Source of the DNA: Massilia sp. CF038
GTDB lineage: Bacteria > Pseudomonadota > Gammaproteobacteria > Burkholderiales > Burkholderiaceae_D
Length of the DNA stretch: 64,000 nucleotides
Direction: 5' to 3'
NCBI RefSeq assembly: GCF_900129765.1
Contig: NZ_FQWU01000002.1
Coordinates: 1,302,001-1,366,000, forward strand
In this document: positions 8,348-16,007 of the stretch, piece after piece
Position numbering within the stretch: position 1 is the first letter of the stretch
Layout: each line of letters opens with the position of its first letter
The notes under the pieces: generated by a model
What the model was told of the DNA's origin: nothing
The model's input: the letters and a program-made list of their open reading frames with translations, nothing else
Databases searched by the model: none
Made by a program: the position numbers and the translations under genes

Positions 8348-9166
8348 TTAGCGATACAGATTGATCGCGTCGCGCGTTTCCAGGGCCACCCGGCGGGCGG
8401 CGTCGGCAAAATCCTCGCCTGCAACTGGCTCGGCATACAAAATGGCGCGCGAAGAATTGATCATCAAGCCGCCGCCGCTGGCTGTTTTACCGGCCCGCAC
8501 CGTTGCTGCCACATCGCCACCCTGGGCACCGACGCCCGGCACCAGCAAGGGCATCTCGCCGACCAGCGCGCGCACTTGTGCCAGTTCTTCCGGGAAGGTG
8601 GCGCCCACCACCAGGGCGCACTGGCCATTCTGGTTCCATTTGTTGCCCACCAGGCTAGCGACGTGCTGATACAGCGGTTTGCCGTCAACATTTAAAAACT
8701 GCAGATCGGAGCCGCCCGCGTTGGAGGTACGGCACAGCACGATCACGCCGCGCTCACGCCATTCCATGTAAGGCTCGACTGAATCAAAGCCCATGTACGG
8801 ATTGACAGTGACCGCGTCGGCACCGTAGCGGTCAAAGGCTTCGCGCGCGTACTGCTTGGCGGTGGCACCGATATCGCCGCGCTTGGCGTCCAGAATCAGC
8901 GGCAGATGGGGATAGTTGGCACGCAGGTAAGCGCACACTTGCTCGAGCTGGCGCTCGGCGCCCAGGGCCGCAAAATAGGCAATTTGCGGCTTGAAGGCGC
9001 AAGCCAGATCGGCCGTGGCATCAATGATCGCCTTGCAGAAGGTGAAAATACCGTCCGGCTCATTTTGCAGCGCGGCCGGGAGACGGGCCACGTCGGGGTC
9101 CAGGCCCACGCACAACATCGATTGATTGGTGGTCCATGCAGCGGACAATTGTTGGATGAAAGTCAT
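8348..9166 (-). CDS. pyrF: Orotidine 5'-phosphate decarboxylase, type 2
   Basis: A 272-residue TIM-barrel enzyme making UMP from OMP in pyrimidine synthesis. The catalytic motif is [16 protein letters not shown] (Asp-x-Lys-x-x-Asp arrangement), with the N-terminal CVGLDPD motif and C-terminal phosphate-binding [10 protein letters not shown]. Length and motif spacing fit the longer type 2 family of proteobacteria and mycobacteria rather than the about 230-residue E. coli type. ATG at 9166 (MTFIQQL) gives the normal N terminus; longer in-frame starts would extend into the region upstream of the divergent lemA gene. No other pyrimidine gene is adjacent. Confidence 0.95.
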   Translation of the reverse strand: MTFIQQLSAAWTTNQSMLCVGLDPDVARLPAALQNEPDGIFTFCKAIIDATADLACAFKPQIAYFAALGAERQLEQVCAYLRANYPHLPLILDAKRGDIGATAKQYAREAFDRYGADAVTVNPYMGFDSVEPYMEWRERGVIVLCRTSNAGGSDLQFLNVDGKPLYQHVASLVGNKWNQNGQCALVVGATFPEELAQVRALVGEMPLLVPGVGAQGGDVAATVRAGKTASGGGLMINSSRAILYAEPVAGEDFADAARRVALETRDAINLYR

Positions 9167-9291
9167 GGCGGGCCCCGGGTTGCTTTTGCTAACCCGGCAT
9201 TGTACCGCGTCCACGTACACGGTTGAAATGGGCATGTTGTTGGCATTTAGCGTATATTTTTGGCTATTCGACAACTCGCAATGGACCAATC

Positions 9292-9900
9292 ATGACCACT
9301 ATTTACCGCACACGCTGGGTTCAGACCCTGTTTGCCCTGGTGTTTGCCAGCCTGCTGTCGGGCTGCGGCTACAACGATTTCCAGACCAAGGACGAGGCCA
9401 CCAAGGCAGCCTGGGGCGAAGTCGTGAACCAGTATCAGCGCCGCGCCGATCTGATTCCCAACCTGGTCAATACCGTCAAGGGCTATGCCGCCCATGAAAA
9501 GGAAACGCTGGAAGCGGTGACCCGTGCACGTGCGGCAGCGACCAGCTTCCAGATCACGCCGGAAGTGCTCAACGATCCGGCCGCGTTCCAGAAGTTCCAG
9601 CAGGTGCAGGGCGAGTTGTCGGGCGCCCTGTCGCGCCTGATGGCGGTGTCCGAGGCCTATCCGAACTTGAAGGCCGATGCCAATTTCCGCGACTTGCAGT
9701 CGCAGCTGGAAGGTACTGAAAACCGCATCACGGTGGCGCGCCAGCGTTATATCGCTGCGGTACAAGACTATAACGTGCAGGTTCGCAAATTCCCGACCAA
9801 TCTGACAGCGATGATGTTCGGCTATGCCGTCAAGCCATCGTTCACGGTCGAGAATGAAAAGGCGATCTCGACCGCTCCTGCCGTCAACTTCGGTAAATAA
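9292..9900 (+). CDS. lemA: LemA family lipoprotein
   Basis: A 202-residue LemA protein. The N terminus has a hydrophobic stretch ending in a lipobox, LLSGCGYND with Cys25, so it is probably lipid-anchored facing the periplasm. The LemA core is clear: EVVNQYQRRADLIPNLVNTVKGYAAHEKE, written here in part as RRADLIPNLVNTVKGYA, then LQSQLEGTENRITVARQRY and the C-terminal VRKFPTNLTAMMFGY. LemA folds as a long helical bundle; its biochemical role is unsettled. It heads a three-gene operon: the next gene starts one base after its stop. Co-occurrence with TPM-domain proteins is common and suggests a shared envelope function. Confidence 0.93.
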   Translation: MTTIYRTRWVQTLFALVFASLLSGCGYNDFQTKDEATKAAWGEVVNQYQRRADLIPNLVNTVKGYAAHEKETLEAVTRARAAATSFQITPEVLNDPAAFQKFQQVQGELSGALSRLMAVSEAYPNLKADANFRDLQSQLEGTENRITVARQRYIAAVQDYNVQVRKFPTNLTAMMFGYAVKPSFTVENEKAISTAPAVNFGK

Positions 9901-9901
9901 G

Positions 9902-10705
9902 ATGCACTTGATGCGTCTGCTTTGGCTGTTGCTGCTGGCCAGTGTGGTGCACCTGGCCCAGGCCCAGGATCTGGTGCCCGTCCCGGCTCTGGCTGCGCGC
10001 GTGACCGATCAGGCCGGCCTGCTCAGCGCCGAGCAGCGCAGCCGGCTGGAAGCCGTGCTGGCCGATTACGAGAGCAAGACGGGCAGCCAGATCGTGGTGC
10101 TCACCGTCAAGAGCACGGCGCCCGAACAGATCGAGCAATACAGCATCCGCGTGACTGACGCCTGGAAACTCGGGCGCAAGGGCGTCGATGACGGTGTGCT
10201 GCTGCTGATTGCCCCCGGCAATACCAGCGCCATGCGGCGCCTGCGCATCGAGGCCGGGCGCGGGGTGCAGGGCGTGCTGACTGACGCCCAGTCCAAGCGC
10301 ATCCTGCAAGACATCATCGCCCCCCATTTCCGCGAGAATCAGTATTACGATGGCCTGGTGGCCGGGGTGGGCGCGATTGCCACTTTGCTCAACAAGGAAG
10401 CCTTCCCTGCCCCGCCTGCGCCCGCGCCAGCCAGCGGGCAGCAGGACAGTGGCGGCAGTTCCTTCCTGCTGCCCCTGCTGTTTTTTGGCGCCATCATCCT
10501 GATGCGTTTCATGCGGCCGCGCCGGTCACGCCTGGCGCGCGGCGGCTGGGACAGCGGTGCCACCGGTTTTATTTTGGGCAGCATGATCGGCAGTGCGGGC
10601 CGGGGCGGCGGCGGTGGCTTCGGTGGTGGTGGTGGTTTCGGCGGCGGCGGTTTTTCGGGTGGCGGCGGCAGTTTTGATGGCGGCGGCGCCTCGGGAGACT
10701 GGTGA
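9902..10705 (+). CDS. TPM-domain protein, YgcG family, with Gly-rich C terminus
   Basis: A 267-residue secreted or membrane protein. Residues 1-22 form a signal peptide (MHLMRLLWLLLLASVVHLAQA). The TPM domain spans about 25-170 (ARVTDQAGLLSAEQRSRLE, TGSQIVVLTVKST, KGVDDGVLLLIAPGN), followed by one membrane helix (FLLPLLFFGAIILMRFM) and a tail of GGGGF-type glycine repeats ending GGGASGDW. TPM domains have been linked to phosphatase activity and to photosystem or envelope maintenance in other organisms; here the role is unknown. The start lies one base after the lemA stop, and the next gene overlaps its stop by one base, so translation is coupled. Confidence 0.9.
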   Translation: MHLMRLLWLLLLASVVHLAQAQDLVPVPALAARVTDQAGLLSAEQRSRLEAVLADYESKTGSQIVVLTVKSTAPEQIEQYSIRVTDAWKLGRKGVDDGVLLLIAPGNTSAMRRLRIEAGRGVQGVLTDAQSKRILQDIIAPHFRENQYYDGLVAGVGAIATLLNKEAFPAPPAPAPASGQQDSGGSSFLLPLLFFGAIILMRFMRPRRSRLARGGWDSGATGFILGSMIGSAGRGGGGGFGGGGGFGGGGFSGGGGSFDGGGASGDW

Positions 10706-11217
10706 TGGCAGGATTCATGGATCGATGCAAGCGCCAATGGCGGCACTGGCGCGCCAGCAGCAGTCAAGCGCGCAGCCTGTTCCCCGACGCGACGCTGAGC
10801 GCGCTGGGCCAGGCCATTGCCAGTGGCGAACAGCGGCACCGGGGCGAAGTGCGCCTGATTGTGGAGCATGCGCTGCCGTCGGAAGCAATCTGGGCTGATG
10901 TCAGCATGCGTCAGCGTGCCCTCGCCTTGTTCGCCGAATATGGCGTGTGGGACACAGAAGAGCGTTGCGGCGTGCTGCTGTATGTGAATCTGGCTGAACG
11001 GAAGGTGGAAATTGTGGCCGACCGGCAGATTGCCGGCAAAATTGACGCGCCTGTCTGGCAACAGGTGTGCCGGCGGATGACGGATGGCTTTGCGCGTGGT
11101 GATTTTCTGACAGGCACGCAAGCGGCGATCGACCAGGTCAACGGCTTGCTGGCGACCCATTTCCCTGCCAACGGCAGTCGTCCGAACGAGCTGCCAGACC
11201 GGCCAGTCGTGCTCTGA
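10705..11217 (+). CDS. Second TPM-domain protein
   Basis: A 170-residue protein beginning at an ATG that shares one base with the preceding stop (TGATG). The core AEYGVWDTEERCGVLLYVNLAERKVEIVADRQIAGKI, in part YVNLAERKVEIVADRQIAG, corresponds to the TPM strand-helix pattern; the preceding basic N terminus (RCKRQWRHWRASSSQARSL) lacks a signal peptide, so it probably acts on the cytoplasmic side. Paired long and short TPM proteins after lemA are typical of this operon type. No catalytic residues can be named. It is the last gene of the lemA operon. Confidence 0.82.
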   Translation: MAGFMDRCKRQWRHWRASSSQARSLFPDATLSALGQAIASGEQRHRGEVRLIVEHALPSEAIWADVSMRQRALALFAEYGVWDTEERCGVLLYVNLAERKVEIVADRQIAGKIDAPVWQQVCRRMTDGFARGDFLTGTQAAIDQVNGLLATHFPANGSRPNELPDRPVVL

Positions 11218-11290
11218 GTGCAGAAAAACAGCGCGCATGCGGGCCGCAATGGTTAAAATTCGCTCTTTCAACCACGCCTGAAAGCAAGCC

Positions 11291-12055
11291 ATGAGATTAG
11301 AACAACGCGTTGCCATCGTCACCGGGGCCACCCAGGGCATCGGACTGGCTTGTGCCGAGCGCTTGCTGCGCGAAGGCGCGCGCGTGATGCTGGTCGATAT
11401 CAAACCGGAGGGCGCGGCCGTGGCCCAGGCGATGGGCGAGCACGCCCGCTTTTTCGCCGCCGATGTCAGCCTCAAGGTGGACGTGGACGCGATGATCGCC
11501 GCCACCATTGCCGCCTTCGGCCGGATCGATATCCTGGTCAATAATGCCGGCGTGACCCATGCGGCCGATTTCCTCGACCTGGCCGAAGACGACTTCGACC
11601 GGGTGCTGCGCATTAACCTGAAATCCATGTTCCTGTGTGGCCAGGCTGCCGCGCGCCACATGGTCGGTCAGCGCAGTGGCTGCATCATCAATATGTCCAG
11701 CGTCAACGCTGAGCTGGCCATTCCGAACCAGGTGCCTTATGTGGTCTCCAAGGGCGCCATCAACCAGCTGACCAAGGTCATGGCCCTCAATCTGGCCCCG
11801 CACGGCATCCGCGTCAACGGCGTCGGTCCCGGTACCATCCTGACCGAACTGGCGAAAAAAGCGGTCCTGGCCAGCCCGGAGGCGCGCCATACCATCCTCT
11901 CGCGCACGCCTGCCGGGCGTTGCGGCGAACCGGAAGAAGTCGGCGCCGTCGTGGCTTTCCTGGCCAGCGACGATGCTTCCTACATGACAGGCCAGACCAT
12001 GTATGTCGATGGCGGCCGCCTCGCTCTCAACTACACGGTACCGGTGAACGAATGA
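11291..12055 (+). CDS. SDR family oxidoreductase
   Basis: A 254-residue classical short-chain dehydrogenase. The cofactor motif is TGATQGIG; LVDIK, with an acidic residue after the second strand, favours NAD; NNAG follows, and the catalytic residues lie in NMSSVNAELA (Ser) and YVVSKGA (Tyr-x3-Lys). PG and YMTGQTMYVDGGR close the fold. The sequence resembles glucose 1-dehydrogenase, 3-oxoacyl-ACP reductase and hydroxysteroid dehydrogenases, so the substrate cannot be fixed. Its stop overlaps the ohrR start by 4 bases (ATGA), so it is co-transcribed with the peroxide regulator and may help reduce carbonyl products of lipid peroxidation; that link is inferred from position only. Confidence 0.88.
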   Translation: MRLEQRVAIVTGATQGIGLACAERLLREGARVMLVDIKPEGAAVAQAMGEHARFFAADVSLKVDVDAMIAATIAAFGRIDILVNNAGVTHAADFLDLAEDDFDRVLRINLKSMFLCGQAAARHMVGQRSGCIINMSSVNAELAIPNQVPYVVSKGAINQLTKVMALNLAPHGIRVNGVGPGTILTELAKKAVLASPEARHTILSRTPAGRCGEPEEVGAVVAFLASDDASYMTGQTMYVDGGRLALNYTVPVNE

Positions 12056-12531
12056 ACGATGACGCGAAGCAGGCCGCGACGCCTGGTGTGAACATGCTGG
12101 CGCTGGATAACCAGTTCTGCTTCGCGCTGTACTCGGCGTCGCACGCCATGACCAAAACCTACAAGCCCATGCTCGACCGGCTTGGCCTCACCTATCCGCA
12201 ATACCTGGTGATGCTGGTGCTGTGGGAGCAAGATGCCATTCTGGTCAAAGAAATCGGCGCCCGCCTGTTTCTCGATTCCGGCACCCTGACGCCCTTGCTC
12301 AAGCGCCTGGAAGCCAATGGCCTGGTCTCGCGCAACCGCGACCCGCACGATGAACGCCAGGTCCGCATCGTGCTCAGCCCGCATGGCCGGGCCTTGCGCA
12401 AGGCGGCCCTGGAAATTCCGCCCCAGGTACTGTGTGCCAGCGGCCAGGAAGTGGCGGCGCTGGGACGGATGCGCAGCGAGCTGGCCCGGGTGCGTGATGA
12501 TCTGTTCAAGAATCTGGACGGCGAGGCATAA
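12052..12531 (+). CDS. ohrR: OhrR, MarR-family organic-peroxide sensor repressor
   Basis: A 159-residue MarR-family repressor. The N-terminal [18 protein letters not shown], in part [16 protein letters not shown], holds the reactive cysteine that is oxidised by organic hydroperoxides. [23 protein letters not shown] and the winged helix [19 protein letters not shown] are close to known OhrR sequences, and a second Cys at VLCASGQ may serve as the resolving residue. Reduced OhrR represses ohr; oxidation releases DNA. A palindromic operator lies between this gene and ohr. It overlaps the SDR gene, so it is expressed from an upstream promoter rather than from the ohr promoter. Confidence 0.93.
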   Translation: MNDDAKQAATPGVNMLALDNQFCFALYSASHAMTKTYKPMLDRLGLTYPQYLVMLVLWEQDAILVKEIGARLFLDSGTLTPLLKRLEANGLVSRNRDPHDERQVRIVLSPHGRALRKAALEIPPQVLCASGQEVAALGRMRSELARVRDDLFKNLDGEA

Positions 12532-12571
12532 GCGCTGGGCGACAGGCTGTTGAGGCGATAGCGATAATCAA

Positions 12572-12600
12572 TTGCGTACAATTTAATTGTGCGCTATAGT
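12572..12600 (+). promoter_or_regulatory. ohr promoter with OhrR operator in the spacer
   Basis: A sigma-70-like promoter, TTGCGT (12572-12577), a 17-base spacer, TATAGT (12595-12600), precedes ohr by 48 bases. The spacer contains the palindrome ACAATT T AATTGT (12578-12590), matching the known AT-rich OhrR box. Bound repressor would block RNA polymerase directly. Confidence 0.8.
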
Positions 12601-12648
12601 TCATTCATCGGCAACGGATGCCGCCTTCACCCAACCAAGGAGATTCAC

Positions 12649-13071
12649 ATGCAAGTACTTTACACAGCACACGCAACGGCAACCGGTGGCCGCGAAGGCC
12701 GCGCCAGCTCAAGCGACAAAGCCCTGGATGTGGGCTTGTCCACCCCCAAAGAACTGGGCGGCGCAGGCGGCACTGGCACCAATCCTGAGCAGTTGTTTGC
12801 TGCTGGTTACGCAGCTTGCTTCCTGTCGGCCATGAAGCTGGTGGGCGGGCAGATGAAAACGCCGATCCCGGCAGATGCCAGCATCAATGCATCGGTGGGC
12901 ATTGGCCCGAACGCGCAAGGCGGTTTCGGTTTGAGCGTCACCCTGGCGGTCTCGACCCCGGGCATGGACCAGGCCGCAGCGCAAGCCGTGGTCGACAAGG
13001 CGCACCAGGTGTGCCCTTACTCGAATGCAACGCGCGGCAATATCGACGTCAAATTGACCGTCAACGCGTAA
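12649..13071 (+). CDS. ohr: Organic hydroperoxide resistance protein (peroxiredoxin Ohr)
   Basis: A 140-residue thiol peroxidase of the Ohr/OsmC family that reduces organic hydroperoxides. The two catalytic cysteines are present in AAGYAACFLSAM and HQVCPYSNATRGN, and the active-site arginine-bearing N-terminal part (TATGGREGRASSSD) is typical. The ATG at 12649 follows AAGGAG with ideal spacing. It is transcribed from its own OhrR-controlled promoter just upstream, and a strong terminator lies about 110 bases downstream. Length and motifs are normal. Confidence 0.95.
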   Translation: MQVLYTAHATATGGREGRASSSDKALDVGLSTPKELGGAGGTGTNPEQLFAAGYAACFLSAMKLVGGQMKTPIPADASINASVGIGPNAQGGFGLSVTLAVSTPGMDQAAAQAVVDKAHQVCPYSNATRGNIDVKLTVNA

Positions 13072-13180
13072 GTTATGCTGATTTCGTATGTCTGATATGA
13101 GAAATGACAATTAGACATATATGATGCTGCGCACCATAATAGTGCCTGTCTCCACTATTCTCCTCCAAGAAGATAGTTTA

Positions 13181-13210
13181 AGCCCGCTTTCACCAGCGGG
13201 CTTTTTTTTT
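13181..13210 (+). terminator. Rho-independent terminator after ohr
   Basis: Perfect 8-bp stem AGCCCGCT / AGCGGGCT (13181-13188, 13195-13202) with loop TTCACC, followed by an uninterrupted run of nine T. Confidence 0.9.
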
Positions 13211-13288
13211 GGTTGTTTCAGATTCGATTTCGTTCGCCGAAATCGTAGCGATATTGCGCTATGTCATAGCCAAGTCACATTCCCTGAC

Positions 13289-13432
13289 TATACTGAGTTC
13301 AGCTTCTGTACATGCAACTGATATGCGTGACAAGGCCAGGTGTGCCGACCTTGATGGCGGCACGCCAACCAAATTCCAACTCTTGCCCGATTTTCTTGGG
13401 TTTCGCCCGCCCCAAAAGCGGGCACTTTTTTT
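13289..13432 (+). ncRNA. Candidate small RNA with its own -10 element and terminator
   Basis: Between the ohr terminator and the next gene a TATACT box (13289-13294) precedes about 130 bases with no protein-coding character. They contain a 9-bp stem GGTGTGCCG / CGGCACGCC (one G-T pair) with a 10-base loop, and end in a terminator, GCCCGC / GCGGGC (13405-13410, 13418-13423) followed by ACTTTTTTT. The -35 element is poor. This layout fits an intergenic trans-acting sRNA of about 130 nt. I do not recognise the family; 6S RNA and other known RNAs could not be matched by eye. Confidence 0.4.
13405..13432 (+). terminator. Rho-independent terminator of the candidate sRNA
   Basis: Stem GCCCGC / GCGGGC with loop CCCAAAA, followed by AC and seven T. 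No plus-strand protein gene ends just before it, which is why an untranslated transcript is proposed. Confidence 0.75.
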
Positions 13433-13480
13433 CCGATGCGCACCAAAATGAACAAGGGTTGACGCGCCCCAAAATCGCGC

Positions 13481-13508
13481 TTGAAGGCGACGCACGTTAA
13501 CCTATTAT
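13481..13508 (+). promoter_or_regulatory. Putative sigma-70 promoter of the Cys-rich small gene
   Basis: TTGAAG (13481-13486), 16-base spacer, TATTAT (13503-13508), ending 48 bases before the ATG of the 13557 gene. Confidence 0.5.
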
Positions 13509-13556
13509 TAGAATCCTGCCGCATCGTTCTCACCATCGACAACAGGGGAGATTTTA

Positions 13557-13877
13557 ATGAGTGAATATCTACTGGAACCAGAAACGCAAGAAACCCTGGA
13601 CCGCCCCGTCCACCAGCCCCGTCCGCGCGAACCGCAAGAAGCGCTGATCCTCAGCGAACTGGCGCCAGACACCGTATTTGACCATCTGGACGATGACGGT
13701 CCAGTCGACCTGATTACCTTCGGTGCCGTGCGCGAACTGTGCCCTGCCTGCCGTCAATCGCATCTCAAACTGGTCTTGCGGCAACGGCGCGTGCGACTGG
13801 CCCACCTGTTCTGCGCTGACTGCCTGCGCTGCTACGACGCGCACTATCCCAACGGCAGCGCAGCTTTGACCATCTGA
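13557..13877 (+). CDS. Small cysteine-rich protein of unknown function
   Basis: A 106-residue protein not recognised as a known family. The first 55 residues are acidic and probably disordered; the second half has two cysteine pairs, CPACRQSH and CADCLRC, separated by about 25 residues including basic VLRQRRVRL. Four cysteines in CxxC plus CxxC arrangement suggest a zinc ribbon binding one metal ion. AGGGGAG lies 9 bases before the ATG, and a plausible promoter is upstream, so the gene looks real. There is no signal peptide. It could be a small regulator or an adaptor; the neighbours give no hint. Confidence 0.7.
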   Translation: MSEYLLEPETQETLDRPVHQPRPREPQEALILSELAPDTVFDHLDDDGPVDLITFGAVRELCPACRQSHLKLVLRQRRVRLAHLFCADCLRCYDAHYPNGSAALTI

Positions 13878-13953
13878 ACCTCGGGTACGGGGCAGCAAGA
13901 CTGCGCAGTGTCGCGGTACGTGCTATCGTGGCGTTTTTTTTCGCCACCGCTCC

Positions 13954-14355
13954 ATGCAACAATTTCTGCACCTGCTCACGCTCGACCAGCGCCTGCGCCC
14001 ATGGCGCTTGCGTGCCGCCTTCTGCATGTATGCCCTGATCCTGATCGCCGGCTCGATTCCCGGCGCGCGCGCCGACATCGGCCAGGTCGCGCCCGGCGTC
14101 ATGCTGCACAGCCTGGCCTATGGCATTCTGACCTTCCTCTTGTTTACCGGCACCGTCGGCAGCCGGACCGCACGCGCCGTGCGCGCCGTGCTGGCCATCG
14201 CCGCCATGGGGGCCGCCGACGAAATGGTACAAAGCCTGCTTCCCTACCGTACTGCAGCGGTGGCGGACTGGCTGGTCGACGTCGGCGCCGCCATCGTCTG
14301 CGCCAGCCTGCTCTGGGCTCTTCTGCCGGCACCGCAATCCGAGCAGGCACGCTGA
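13954..14355 (+). CDS. VanZ family membrane protein
   Basis: A 133-residue membrane protein with about four hydrophobic helices (FCMYALILIAGSIPG, LHSLAYGILTFLLFTG, VRAVLAIAAMGAADE, LVDVGAAIVCASLLWALL). The conserved acidic/glutamine motif of VanZ-like proteins is visible as ADEMVQSLLPYRTAAVADWLVD, in part ADEMVQSLLPYRTAAVADW. VanZ confers low-level teicoplanin resistance in enterococci, but stand-alone VanZ-like proteins in proteobacteria have unknown roles. No clear ribosome-binding site precedes the ATG. The gene stands alone. Confidence 0.8.
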   Translation: MQQFLHLLTLDQRLRPWRLRAAFCMYALILIAGSIPGARADIGQVAPGVMLHSLAYGILTFLLFTGTVGSRTARAVRAVLAIAAMGAADEMVQSLLPYRTAAVADWLVDVGAAIVCASLLWALLPAPQSEQAR

Positions 14356-14526
14356 ACCGCCCGCCCTGCGAGCGCATGGCACCACCCCGCCCGAACCGCC
14401 CCACCCTTTGACGTGGCTCATGCGTCCTGAAAGCATGGGGAACGTCGCCCGACATCGCGCCTCTTACCTTGGTGGCACGCGGCACTGTCACGCACACGGC
14501 AACATACCCAACCAAAGGAGTGGATC

Positions 14527-15384
14527 ATGAAGCGTATCGAACAAAGCGTGCTGCTGGCGGGCTTGCTGGCACTGGGGCTGGCGGCATGCAGCTCCACTGG
14601 CACCAGCGGCAGCGACAGCATGGGCGGCAGCTCGGGCATGAGCAGTACCAGCGGCGGCAGTGGAACGGGCAGCAGCGGCACCAGTGGCAGCGGTGCAGAC
14701 AGCACCGCCAGCACTGCCGAAAGTGGCGCTACCAGCAGCATTGGCAGCGGTAGCGGCAGTAGCGGCAGCAGCACGGCAGGCAGCAGCGGCGACACCAGCA
14801 GCTACGGCAGTACGGCTGGCACCGGCAGCAGCGGCGCAGGCTCAGGTAGCGGCAGCATGGGGGCAAGCGGTACCGGAAGCGCGGGGAGCACCGCGAGCAC
14901 CGGGAGCGCGGGCAGCCTCGGCAGTACTGGCAGCACCGGCAGCATGGGTAGCACTGGCAGCGCCGGCAGCGGCAGCGTGGCGGGCTCAGGGAGCGGAAGT
15001 GGCAGCATGGCAGGAACGGGGAACGCTAGCGGCCAAAGTCACTCTGGTAGCGCCAGCGGTCAAAGTCACTCCGGTAGCGCCACCGGCACTGGTAGCACGT
15101 CCGGCACGGCAGCTGCAAGCGCACCAAACAGCACCGTTGCCAGCATTGAAGTGATACAGCGCCAATCCGGCGGGGCAGCAACTGGTGCAGGAACAGGGTC
15201 CAGCGCGGCTGTGGGCGGAAGCAACAGCACTGGCACCACCGGCTCCAGCATGACGAGCGATCGCCTCTATCGCATCACCCTGCGCACCGACGACGGCCGG
15301 ACCCAGGTCATCACGCAGGAATGGGCGCCGACCTTCGCCACCGGCGACCGCGTGCGCCTGGTCAGCGGCGCCATCCAGCGCTAA
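14527..15384 (+). CDS. Ser/Gly-repeat lipoprotein with conserved C-terminal domain
   Basis: A 285-residue predicted lipoprotein. The N terminus is a lipoprotein signal (LLALGLAACSSTGTSG, lipobox LAAC, Cys at about residue 21). Residues about 25-195 are almost only Gly, Ser, Thr and Ala in short units such as GSAGSTGS, including two copies of SGQSHSGSA. The last 90 residues form a normal domain (STVASIEVIQRQS, then LYRITLRTDDGRTQVITQEW and FATGDRVRLVSGAIQR), likely a small beta-structure like that at the end of SlyB/PcpV-type outer-membrane lipoproteins. The repeat region is probably a flexible spacer. AAAGGAG lies just before the ATG. Repeat length may vary between strains. Confidence 0.75.
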   Translation: MKRIEQSVLLAGLLALGLAACSSTGTSGSDSMGGSSGMSSTSGGSGTGSSGTSGSGADSTASTAESGATSSIGSGSGSSGSSTAGSSGDTSSYGSTAGTGSSGAGSGSGSMGASGTGSAGSTASTGSAGSLGSTGSTGSMGSTGSAGSGSVAGSGSGSGSMAGTGNASGQSHSGSASGQSHSGSATGTGSTSGTAAASAPNSTVASIEVIQRQSGGAATGAGTGSSAAVGGSNSTGTTGSSMTSDRLYRITLRTDDGRTQVITQEWAPTFATGDRVRLVSGAIQR

Positions 15385-15393
15385 GGCGCCGAG

Positions 15394-15437
15394 GGACGGC
15401 GTTGGCTCGCAAGCGCAAGCACGAGCGCACGCCGTCC
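15394..15437 (+). terminator. Long hairpin after the lipoprotein gene
   Basis: GGACGGCGT (15394-15402) pairs with ACGCCGTCC (15429-15437), and inner GCTCG / CGAGC extends the structure. It begins 9 bases after the stop codon. There is no T run, so it may act as an mRNA-stabilising or Rho-independent-like hairpin. Confidence 0.45.
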
Positions 15438-16007
15438 GCACCTTGACCTCGCCTCGCCTCGCCCTGATCTCGTATCACCGGCAAGTTGCCGCAATGTTCA
15501 GGTGCACGGGCGGCCCGTCAGTGGGCTGCGCGGCATCCGGTTTGTTGCGGCGACGCCGACTGCAATGCAGGAGTCGCGCTCAGCGGCAGTGGGCATCGTG
15601 CTGGCATGCGTTTTTCCGCGCCCAAACGTCAGCGCATTCCTCGCGCTACAGGGCCGCACATGCGAGCCCGCCTTCGTCAGAGCGATGTATTGCCACCCGC
15701 GCAGATGCACTGTGACACCCCCTTCTGCTTGCAGCACCTGAACACGCACGCGCGTCAACCGGTGAAGATGGCAAACAAAAAAAACAACGCCAGATAAATG
15801 AGCGTCTCAGACGCCAGCGGTGACGTGTCGACGAATCCGCAAACGGCAAGCGTATTCGGCGATACCCGCGCCTGGGCCGTGCGCCAGCGGCGAATCAACA
15901 ATGCGGCAAACAGGTACGGGGCCGCATGGCAAATCGGCGTTCAGGGCCCAACGCCGATTGTGTTGTTGCGCCCGCACCGTCGTTACGCCCAAACTGCCCA
16001 GCTGCAT
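15438..16007. other. Gap of about 570 bases without a convincing gene; possible gene remnant on minus strand
   Basis: No frame in 15438-15754 looks like protein. On the minus strand, 15940 to 15755 translates to two hydrophobic stretches (PYLFAALLIRRW and a last helix LIYLALFFLFAIFTG before a TGA at 15757-15755), but the frame has no start codon and is closed by a stop at 15943-15941. This looks like the tail of a decayed membrane-protein gene downstream of the fusion gene. Confidence 0.35.

Noticed and set aside
13121-13321. Small plus-strand reading frame after ohr
   Set aside because: It runs through the ohr terminator stem and T run and has no ribosome-binding site.
15443-15797. Several overlapping small frames after the lipoprotein gene
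   Set aside because: None has a start signal, domain or compositional bias expected for protein in this genome.
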